Below, piece after piece: positions 38,650-46,469 of a stretch of 64,000 nucleotides of DNA. Each line of letters begins with the position of its first letter. The first letter of the stretch is position 1. The stretch is taken from assembly GCA_013388635.1 (NCBI GenBank), contig JACAEX010000048.1, forward strand, positions 26,999-90,998, given 5' to 3'. The DNA is from Syntrophaceae bacterium (lineage in GTDB: Bacteria; Desulfobacterota; BSN033; UBA1163). The position numbers and the translations under genes were made by a program. The notes beneath the pieces are model-generated. The model was not told the DNA's origin. It made no database searches and saw only the letters and a program-made list of their open reading frames with translations.

Positions 38650-41345
38650 TCCTTCTTCTCTCTAAAAGGACGGATGACGGCAAGGACGTAGGCTTCCAGA
38701 TTGAAATACTCTTTCGCAACCCGATGGACATCTCCTCGGGTTACCTTCTGGATCTCCTCAGGATATCTCTGGTACTGATCAAAGCCCAGGCCATAGAGTT
38801 CATCCAGAGACATCTGATTGGCCTGGGCTCCATTGGTCTGAAGTCCGATCTCGAAGTTACCGATGAGGTATCTCTTGGCCCTCTCCACCTCCTCTTCTGT
38901 CAGGCCTTCCTCTCTCACCCTTCTCAGCTCCCTCAGCACTGACTCAATCGCTTTCTCCAATTTGTCCGGATGGGTTCCCATGTAGACCCCGATATAACCA
39001 CGATCCAGATTCGGATTTGCCACAAAGCTCAATGCATAGGCAAGGCTTTCTCTATCTCTCAGCTCATAAAAAAGCCTGCCGGCCTGGCCGGATAGGGCTG
39101 CATCGAGCACCTCCAGCGCATACCGGTCTCTATCCTGAAGGGCCATCCCTAAGAAGCCGAGGACGAAATGGGCCTGTGCCTTCTCCTTGTAGATCTCGGA
39201 CCTCCTTGTCCTCTGAGGAGGTTGCTCCTGGGGAATGGAGGGGCCGACAAAACCGCCTCTCCGGAGGTCCCCAAATCCCTTCTTGACGGACTGGATGACC
39301 TGACTGAGATCCACATCGCCAACCACGGTGAGGACCATATTTTCAGGAACCGCCATTCGGTGATAATACTCCTTCAGGTCCTTCTGCGTCAGACTCTGGA
39401 TCGAATCGATCGTCCCCATCGGATCCATTCGATAAGGATGCTTCTCGTAGAGGGTCTTTCGAAAAAGCTTAAACACCATCCGGGCAAGGTCATCCTCCTG
39501 CTGCCGGATCGAAGCTAAGATCAACCGTCTCCTCTTCTCCATCTCCTCAGGGTCAAAGGATGGCTTCTTCAGGACCTCCGCGAAGAGCGAAAAGGCCTCG
39601 TCAAAGTGCTGGCTCAAGAATGTGAAGGTCAGGCCGAAACTGTTATAGCCAGAAAAGCCACTCAGCGAACCTGCCATCCTCTCAGCCTTCTTTGCGATCT
39701 CGAGACTGCTCTGGTTCTCTGTCCCCTTGGTCAGCATCACCGCCATCAACTGATTGATCCCGTTCTGTGCCTCTTCTTCAAATCGGACCCCACCCAAGAA
39801 GGAGGCCTGAAGGCAGACGATGGGGATCGCCCTGTTCTCCTTTACGATCAGCCGAATCCCATTATTTAGGACGGTCTTAAAGACCTGTGGCTTTCCTCTC
39901 CTCTCCGTCGGGGCCATTTCCACACCGGCTTTCTCAACGATCGATTTCAAAGAAAGGCCCTTGAAAAGATCGGCCTTTTCCGAGGGGGCGAGCAGACTGA
40001 CCACCGGCGGCGAGGACCTGAGATACTTTCTCGCAGCCTTTTGAATCTCCTCGCTCCGAACCAGACCGACTCTTCTCATGTACTCCCTTTCAAACTGGAC
40101 ATCACCTGCGATCACCTCATAATACCCTGCCTTACGGGCTTCGCCCTGTACGGTCTGCCGGTTGTAGACAAGATCGCTCTCAATATTCACTTTTCCACGA
40201 TGGAGCTCCTCCGCGGTCACTCCCTCCTCTTGCAGCCGGGAGATCTCCTCGAGAACCGCACCCACCACCTTTTCAACGTTCTCGGCAGGGAGGGTGGCCT
40301 CGATGATAAAGACGCCCGGATCCTTAAGCGTGACCGAGGAAGCCGAAATCGAATTGACCAGTCCTTTCTCCAGCTTCACCCTTTGGACCAATCGAGAAGT
40401 CTCTCCTCCTCCCAGGATACCAGAGAGAAGATCGAGGGCAGGAATATCTTCATGCGTGGCTGAAGGCATGGGAAAGGCGATCTGGAGATAGGTCTCCTTG
40501 AAATTTCCATGAGAAATGGCAGACCGAAACTCCCTTTTCTCCGGTTCTTTACTCCTTTCGGAACGGCTTTCCGCCATGGTTTTAAAATCCTTGAATGCCT
40601 CTTTGACCCTGCCCTCCATCTTCTCGATATCGAAATCGCCCACTGCGACGAAGACCATCCGGTGTGGTCCGTACCACCGCTTAAAGAAGGAGACCATCTG
40701 ATCCCTGGTGATCGCCCTGATCGTCTTCTCATATCCGATAATGGGCCTCCGATAGGGATGCTGCCTGTAGAAGGTGGCCATGGTCTGGTTGAAAACCCTC
40801 CTCGAGGGATCGTCCTCTCCCATGCGAATCTCCTCCAGGATGACCTCCCGCTCCCTTTCCAATTCCACGGGATCGAACGTGGAATGCTGAATCGCATCCG
40901 CTAAGACATCGAGGGCTGTATCTGCATAACGGCTGGCAATCGTCACGTAGTAGACGGTCTGGTCGTAAGAGGTGAAGGCGTTGATCGACCCCCCCAGGGA
41001 CTCGATCTCCTTTGCCATTTCACGGACCTTCCTCTTCTCCGTCCCTTTGAAAATCATATGTTCGATGAAGTGGCACATTCCGGCCTCCTCATCCCTCTCA
41101 TCCGCGCTTCCCACCCCTGTCCAGATCTGGAGGGCCACGACAGGTGCGCTCCGGTTCTCCTTGAGGATCACCCTCAGCCCATTCTCCATCGTAAACCGGC
41201 GAAACCCATCCTGGCCAAAAGAGAGCCCAATCCCAATTACTGAAATCACGACCAGAATAGGAATGAGGAGCTTAAGAGATCGAAGAGCTCTCATCCGGAC
41301 TTTCCCAAGGTTTCTCATTTTCTTCTTCCCTCCTACCGTTTCCAA
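38646..41345 (-). CDS. M16 family metallopeptidase, two-lobe fusion
   Basis: First lobe HFIEH zinc motif (GMCHFIEHMIFKGTEKR); second lobe lacks HxxEH (MAVMLTKGTENQ). Confidence 0.92.
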   Translation of the reverse strand: METVGGKKKMRNLGKVRMRALRSLKLLIPILVVISVIGIGLSFGQDGFRRFTMENGLRVILKENRSAPVVALQIWTGVGSADERDEEAGMCHFIEHMIFKGTEKRKVREMAKEIESLGGSINAFTSYDQTVYYVTIASRYADTALDVLADAIQHSTFDPVELEREREVILEEIRMGEDDPSRRVFNQTMATFYRQHPYRRPIIGYEKTIRAITRDQMVSFFKRWYGPHRMVFVAVGDFDIEKMEGRVKEAFKDFKTMAESRSERSKEPEKREFRSAISHGNFKETYLQIAFPMPSATHEDIPALDLLSGILGGGETSRLVQRVKLEKGLVNSISASSVTLKDPGVFIIEATLPAENVEKVVGAVLEEISRLQEEGVTAEELHRGKVNIESDLVYNRQTVQGEARKAGYYEVIAGDVQFEREYMRRVGLVRSEEIQKAARKYLRSSPPVVSLLAPSEKADLFKGLSLKSIVEKAGVEMAPTERRGKPQVFKTVLNNGIRLIVKENRAIPIVCLQASFLGGVRFEEEAQNGINQLMAVMLTKGTENQSSLEIAKKAERMAGSLSGFSGYNSFGLTFTFLSQHFDEAFSLFAEVLKKPSFDPEEMEKRRRLILASIRQQEDDLARMVFKLFRKTLYEKHPYRMDPMGTIDSIQSLTQKDLKEYYHRMAVPENMVLTVVGDVDLSQVIQSVKKGFGDLRRGGFVGPSIPQEQPPQRTRRSEIYKEKAQAHFVLGFLGMALQDRDRYALEVLDAALSGQAGRLFYELRDRESLAYALSFVANPNLDRGYIGVYMGTHPDKLEKAIESVLRELRRVREEGLTEEEVERAKRYLIGNFEIGLQTNGAQANQMSLDELYGLGFDQYQRYPEEIQKVTRGDVHRVAKEYFNLEAYVLAVIRPFREKKE

Positions 41346-41363
41346 AAATTATAAACGAAAAGC

Positions 41364-41401
41364 TCATAAAAACAAAGGGCGAACCAACTTGATTCGCCCT
41401 T
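41364..41401 (-). terminator. Rho-independent terminator, minus strand
   Basis: AAGGGCGAA-tcaagttgg-TTCGCCCTT followed by TGTTTTTAT on the minus strand. Confidence 0.7.
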
Positions 41402-41452
41402 ATTGATCAGGTCGTTCCTTTACGATGAACTATGAACCGTGAACCATGAACT

Positions 41453-41866
41453 TCAAAAGCGAGATCCTTCTTCTCTCACCTTCCTTCCAAATGCAATCAA
41501 CTGGGACCCTAAATCCTCAGCCTCTCCAATCAGATCGTCAAATTCTTCCTTGCCAATATAACCATCGTCCAAAATCAAATCCAAACAACATGCCACCTCT
41601 TCCAACGAAGTCTCAGAATTATTCAGATATTTGCTGAATTCAATATCCGAAAGTTTATTCGACCCCTCCGCAATATTCAAACAAATCGAATCCGAAGCAC
41701 GAGACATCTGATCCCTCAATAAGTATCTCTCACTTTCAGGGAGCTTCCTGGCCAATTGTCTGATTTTTCTCCGAAATGCCATAGCCGCCTGATAAACGGG
41801 CCATTGCCTAAATCGAAATAATGATCTTCTCTGTCTTCTGTTCATCGTCCACGGTTCACTGTTCAT
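41453..41866 (-). CDS. Four-helix-bundle protein (23S rRNA IVP/S23-like, TIGR02436-type)
   Basis: RDQMSRASDSICLNIAEGSNKLSDIEFSKYLNNSETSLEEVACCLDLILDDGYI; start codon probably internal to the listed ORF. Confidence 0.88.
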   Translation of the reverse strand: MNSEPWTMNRRQRRSLFRFRQWPVYQAAMAFRRKIRQLARKLPESERYLLRDQMSRASDSICLNIAEGSNKLSDIEFSKYLNNSETSLEEVACCLDLILDDGYIGKEEFDDLIGEAEDLGSQLIAFGRKVREEGSRF

Positions 41867-41898
41867 AGTGCTTCTGCCAATCCCTTATTCATCAGGTC
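41839..41898 (+). repeat. 60-bp direct repeat, copy 1
   Basis: TGTTCATCGTCCACGGTTCACTGTTCATAGTGCTTCTGCCAATCCCTTATTCATCAGGTC, identical to 41969-42028. Confidence 0.9.
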
Positions 41899-41968
41899 GT
41901 CCCATTACGATGAACCGTAAACTATGAACCATGAACCTTAAAGACAAAAAAACCATCTCTGCTTCTTT

Positions 41969-42028
41969 TGTTCATCGTCCACGGTTCACTGTTCATAGTG
42001 CTTCTGCCAATCCCTTATTCATCAGGTC
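41969..42028 (+). repeat. 60-bp direct repeat, copy 2
   Basis: Identical to 41839-41898. Confidence 0.9.
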
Positions 42029-42149
42029 TCATTTCCTCACCTATTAAAGGAAAAGCAGAGCCAGTGCCGATACCGGTTGTCGCAATCCCTTATTGATCGG
42101 GTCTCACTTTCTCACTGCGGTGAAGAAGTTAATAAGCACTGGACTCCCT

Positions 42150-42998
42150 CTAGGAGGTTCGCATTTTCCATAGTTTATTCAACTCATCTCGATGCAGACT
42201 ATAAATGAAGTCAGGTACAGGAGGTGTGTCCATGATGAGACAGTCGTACTCGTGCACGATTCGTAACACATCCTCCAGTGTGTACTGGGTGGTTTTCAAA
42301 TATTCCAACTCGTTATCCAAGTCTCGGACCTGTGCCGAACGCTCGCGGAACAAACGGCACCAAGAGTAGAATCCCGAGGTAATAAGTGAAAGGACAACGG
42401 CAATAATCACACGAGCGAGAAGGTCGCTGCCTTTCAGCCACGGCGTAAAAGCGACAGAATAAAGCACAAGCGCCACACAGATGAGGCCTCCAATCGTGAT
42501 CCCCAAAGCCCACCTTGCCGCATGTTGCATGAGGCGATGCGTCCAAAAGAATGACTCCTGTGAACATTCGAGGAGCCTTTTTGGACCAGGGGGGGCTTCG
42601 CTTGCAAACCACCTCTCAGTTCCTGTTGTTCCCCGCGCCTTTGTTAGGGATTTTTTGCTGAACCGTTGAAAAAACTCGGTTAGCTTTTTCTTGGGGATAG
42701 GCCACCCGAGTGCTTCATTCATCACGTATGCCCTACGTGCTTCCTCGGCAAGCCCATAGCTTTTCTTGTAAGCTCCGGTGAGGATCCACGCGATTATCCC
42801 CAAAACCAACAAGAACAGGGCGAATAGGGATGTCCAATGAGCTGTTAGCAGATAGGTGCCCAAAACGCCTCCTATCGATATGAACATTTGAATTGCGATA
42901 CTGACGTACAAGAGAAATTTGGCTCGGGAGTACTCAACTCTTAACATTACCAACAAGTGCTTTACCTCTGTCGGACCTACATTCATACAACCCGCCAC
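42150..42998 (-). CDS. Four-TM membrane protein, S-4TM-like putative pore-forming effector
   Basis: Two TM pairs (FLLYVSIAIQMFISIGGVLGTYLL / LFALFLLVLGIIAWILTGAY and WALGITIGGLICVALVLYSVAF / VIIAVVLSLITSGFYSW) separated by a cytosolic segment; last gene of the RAMP operon. Confidence 0.6.
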   Translation of the reverse strand: MAGCMNVGPTEVKHLLVMLRVEYSRAKFLLYVSIAIQMFISIGGVLGTYLLTAHWTSLFALFLLVLGIIAWILTGAYKKSYGLAEEARRAYVMNEALGWPIPKKKLTEFFQRFSKKSLTKARGTTGTERWFASEAPPGPKRLLECSQESFFWTHRLMQHAARWALGITIGGLICVALVLYSVAFTPWLKGSDLLARVIIAVVLSLITSGFYSWCRLFRERSAQVRDLDNELEYLKTTQYTLEDVLRIVHEYDCLIMDTPPVPDFIYSLHRDELNKLWKMRTS

Positions 42999-43023
42999 CT
43001 GTAATACCCTACATGAACCCCTT

Positions 43024-44520
43024 CTATAAGCACCGCTTCATGATTTCTCTGTACCCCTTTGCGGTTTCCTGGTATATCTCGAAATGCAAGGCGCAGCGTC
43101 GGCCTTTCTTGTACAGTAGTCTAGCCAGATCTTTCGCTGCTGCCTCACCAATTCTTACTTCCTTGCCGTTTGACAAGGCATTGTAAATGTCCCCTTCCGA
43201 AGCGAGGTCTTCAAGCTGAACAGTAGGTTGAAAGCCACCAGGTCCGAACGGCGGATACGTAAAAATTAATTTGCTTTGTTCATCGTAAGTCAGAATTCTA
43301 GCAAGTTTTTCGAGACCAGGCCAGTCGAGATAGTTCGCGAATCCAAGATTGGTCAGTTTTTCCTTATCCCATGCCACAGAGAACAGTTTTTTGGACTCTT
43401 CTTCAAGAACATTCTCTCCACTAAATACTTGACCGGCCACATTCCGCACTGTACCTTTGCCCCATATAAACTCCATCGTACCATAACCATACTGTTTACC
43501 ATAACCTATCTTGTGTTTGATTTTGGTACCAGGGAAAAGAAGCAGCAAGAAGAGACGCATCAACGGTTTTGGGACATCTTCAAAGTAGATTCGGAAAGAT
43601 TCCGACATTGATCCTGGGGGAAGAACTTCTACCGGGAAGCAGTACACAGGATGCCCTTTCCTGGTCGGCCATTTGTTTGATTGATAATACGCAACACATT
43701 TGACTGGATCTTGGTGATAGTAGAATTTCCTCCCTCGATATCCAGCGCCTACAAACTCTGGCACCATTTTTGGCCCAACTCTTGTCTCAACTTTGCGCAA
43801 TCGAATTGAGTGTGCCTTTTGGTACCACCAACTTGAAGCACTGGGTTTCGCCCCACCCATAAAGGCGGCGTCCCGAATATCTGGAAATTGATATCTATTG
43901 CTTATTATGACATTCGATGGGCTTATAAAGGCATCTTCGAAACTCAGACGTCCTTTGAGTGCATTCCCCTCTGCTAATACATAGCCAAAAAGAAAAGAAC
44001 ACAGGTCTATTCGGCCGATAGCCCCATCAGGACCTGGTTGTAGTAATTTGTCATTTGGTATCGCCGGAGGCAAATTAGGGTCAATCTCCCCTTTTAGAAG
44101 AAGTTCGGGAATCTTCTCATCAGCCCCATTAGCTTGAAACCCAATGTGACGATATCCGAATTTTTTTGCGTAATACGGTGTAGCCTGAGACACCCAGCTA
44201 TTTGTGGCCGCTTCGAGAAACGACCTAAGCATACCCCTCACACTCGATGACGGAATGCACGGTCGACCTGCCCTCCTGTGAAAAAGACTTTTCTCAATGA
44301 TAAAGTCTTTCTTCAGTTTTCCGTCCTTCGTAGGATCTTGGGACGCGCTACCTTGGGCAGGTTGTTCACCAACCACATGCAAGGGTGTGAGGGCTTTGAT
44401 ACGGAGTTCTATGAAACCTGAGATCGGATCACCTGTACTATGCCATTCGGCAGCCGTTTTCAAAGCAACCGGTTCAACAGCAAACGGGACAAAATCGAAA
44501 GGATTAGGATTATGCTCCAT
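43024..44520 (-). CDS. RAMP-superfamily (Cas7/Cas5-like) CRISPR-associated protein, TIGR03986-like
   Basis: PSSSVRGMLRSFLEA and glycine-rich KHKIGYGKQYGYGTMEF. Confidence 0.8.
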   Translation of the reverse strand: MEHNPNPFDFVPFAVEPVALKTAAEWHSTGDPISGFIELRIKALTPLHVVGEQPAQGSASQDPTKDGKLKKDFIIEKSLFHRRAGRPCIPSSSVRGMLRSFLEAATNSWVSQATPYYAKKFGYRHIGFQANGADEKIPELLLKGEIDPNLPPAIPNDKLLQPGPDGAIGRIDLCSFLFGYVLAEGNALKGRLSFEDAFISPSNVIISNRYQFPDIRDAAFMGGAKPSASSWWYQKAHSIRLRKVETRVGPKMVPEFVGAGYRGRKFYYHQDPVKCVAYYQSNKWPTRKGHPVYCFPVEVLPPGSMSESFRIYFEDVPKPLMRLFLLLLFPGTKIKHKIGYGKQYGYGTMEFIWGKGTVRNVAGQVFSGENVLEEESKKLFSVAWDKEKLTNLGFANYLDWPGLEKLARILTYDEQSKLIFTYPPFGPGGFQPTVQLEDLASEGDIYNALSNGKEVRIGEAAAKDLARLLYKKGRRCALHFEIYQETAKGYREIMKRCL

Positions 44521-44529
44521 GCTTCACCT

Positions 44530-45567
44530 CTACTGAGTGCGAATTTCTATCTCTCCTATCTTGGACAACTTGTTGGGCGCTATGCTGAAAGAACTCCAAA
44601 TCCCAGAGAATAGAGTTTCCTCAAGGATTTGGTTGGCAAGCTCTTCTTTTACAGCCCACTCCAGTTTTGTCCTCCATGGAGAACTTGGCCCCACATGAAG
44701 CGCGTAACTACTGTTCACAAAATCGCAGCGCCCGCGACCTTGGCTGCCAAGTGCACCGAAACGGATAAACCCGTCTGAGATATCATGTTCCCATTTTATT
44801 ATTAAGTCTATATCCTGAGACTTTGGATTCAGTACATAGAACTTGACGGTCATGGTCTGCCCCGGAGAGAGCTCAACAAATGTGTGGAGCCCACCTTCTT
44901 TTGATGATTGCGATATTCGGTCGAGAGGATTCCGTATGGTCAGCTGCCTCCCCAGGTTTCCAGGAGCAGATTGTTCTTCGCTTCCAGTCAGTAAACTTCC
45001 GATCACGTCAAGGCCTACAGACCCTCCCGTCAACCCAATTCTTCCTTCCATCTTGAACCTTCCTGACCAAGTCAATTCCGCCTCTTCGTCGATTGCGAGA
45101 TCGAACGCACAGCCAAAAAGATCAAGCACTTGAGACCAGCCACTCTCTGCGGAATCCAGTGCCGCCCGGGCTCGTTGCAGGATTTCCTTAAGGTCTTCCT
45201 CTGTGAGTTTACCTTTCTTTGGCAGTTCAAATGCGTCTCTTATAGACTCTTGCACAAGATTCTTAATACTCCACTGGCGGAGGGAGCCACGAATTGAACT
45301 GGCTGGCACGGAATATTCCGCCACCAATGAACCGTCTGTCACACGGAAACTGTAGTTAAAATCACCCACCTGGTTCCAATCATCGCCCTCCTCGGTTAGC
45401 CAGTTGAATTTAACTTGTTTCCCACGTCCTTTACCCAGACTGGGGTCATTCTGTTGCCAGAAGCACTGATGGCTGTGGCGAATGTAAAGGGGAGTTACTA
45501 ATTTCAAATTCCACAGCACGCAGAGGATGCTGTGGACTCCTTCCTTGTAGGGTTTGAAACTGTTCAT
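44530..45567 (-). CDS. RAMP-superfamily CRISPR-associated protein
   Basis: LVTPLYIRHS, YSVPASSIRGSLRQW, FIRFGALGSQGRGRCDF. Confidence 0.78.
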   Translation of the reverse strand: MNSFKPYKEGVHSILCVLWNLKLVTPLYIRHSHQCFWQQNDPSLGKGRGKQVKFNWLTEEGDDWNQVGDFNYSFRVTDGSLVAEYSVPASSIRGSLRQWSIKNLVQESIRDAFELPKKGKLTEEDLKEILQRARAALDSAESGWSQVLDLFGCAFDLAIDEEAELTWSGRFKMEGRIGLTGGSVGLDVIGSLLTGSEEQSAPGNLGRQLTIRNPLDRISQSSKEGGLHTFVELSPGQTMTVKFYVLNPKSQDIDLIIKWEHDISDGFIRFGALGSQGRGRCDFVNSSYALHVGPSSPWRTKLEWAVKEELANQILEETLFSGIWSSFSIAPNKLSKIGEIEIRTQ

Positions 45568-46439
45568 AACACCCCTCCTACCAGTTCAGAAAAAGCATCT
45601 TTGAAGCGATTTATTAATTTCTGGTAATCTTTAACCTCTTTTAGTGCGTAGTATCCCCCATGGCTCTTTTCTATCGATTGCTTAATCCACTCGTTCAGGT
45701 CTTGCTTGTCAAGTTTGTAGATTGTTTTTGCCGAAAACTTCATCCGTCCGAACCCGCGTCCGCTCATTGCCCCCAATGTGAGTGGATAGATCTCAGAGTT
45801 TATCGCTTCCAAACCAAAGAACAACAGGCCGAGCTCCTCGTCATCAAGATTCTGACCTACCACATTCAACTCATATTGCATCCCGGCAGGCGCCACTTCA
45901 AAGGTGTAGAGTTTGCGTGCAGCGGCAGTTCCAGTTGCTGGATCAATCGCGACAGACTTTACGATATACGTGCATCGGTCAGGATTCCAACCTGCGCTCT
46001 CGTATCCGGGAGGCATTTGGATAGTCCTGTTGATTAAAGGGGCGTCCCAAAATTCGACCTTCCCTTCCGCAAATGGAGTACCTAACAGGCGTTCCAGCAT
46101 GCTTGCTTGGTTAAGCATATAATCAATTTGTTGCTGCTGGTTAAGGTCTTCCGGCCCTTCGAATTCCTTCGCGATCGTAGCACTGATGGGCTGAAAGACA
46201 TGTAACAGGTAGTGGCGAATGTTGCCCCGAATCGTACTACCAGGAATAATTGGCTTATTGGAGTAATCAACGCAGATCTCTGAAACTTTTACTGTCTCAG
46301 TTGGATCCGTATGCTCCTGACTAGTACTTAGAGGTTCCTCACGAACTAAACCGCTGCCAATATGCAGAGGTGTCAACGACTCAAGCACACCAACAACACG
46401 ATAGCGGTTTTCAAATGGATCACCCTTTAGCTTTACCAT
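45564..46439 (-). CDS. RAMP-superfamily protein, Csm3/Cas7-like
   Basis: LTPLHIGSGL, VDYSNKPIIPGSTIRGNIRHYLL, LLGTPFAEGKVEFWDAPL, MSGRGFGRMKF. Confidence 0.82.
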   Translation of the reverse strand: MVKLKGDPFENRYRVVGVLESLTPLHIGSGLVREEPLSTSQEHTDPTETVKVSEICVDYSNKPIIPGSTIRGNIRHYLLHVFQPISATIAKEFEGPEDLNQQQQIDYMLNQASMLERLLGTPFAEGKVEFWDAPLINRTIQMPPGYESAGWNPDRCTYIVKSVAIDPATGTAAARKLYTFEVAPAGMQYELNVVGQNLDDEELGLLFFGLEAINSEIYPLTLGAMSGRGFGRMKFSAKTIYKLDKQDLNEWIKQSIEKSHGGYYALKEVKDYQKLINRFKDAFSELVGGVL

Positions 46440-46469
46440 TCTTCTAACCTCCGTTTATCTTTATCGGGC

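Larger units (their letters stand above)
41397..42115 (-). CRISPR. Degenerate/remnant CRISPR array (four repeat-like units, two of the gaps occupied by inserted elements)
   Basis: Repeat-like CCCTTATTNATCRGGTC cores start at 41397, 41882, 42012 and 42087; the last two units (42004-42040, 42079-42115) are 37 nt, about 81% identical, with a 38-nt spacer; minus-strand repeat ends ATTGCGAC like a Cas6 5' handle. Confidence 0.55.

Noticed and set aside
41839-41866. N-terminal extension MNSEPWTMN of the four-helix ORF as real protein
   Set aside because: It is encoded by the ATGAAC-type repeat arm; translation probably starts at a later codon
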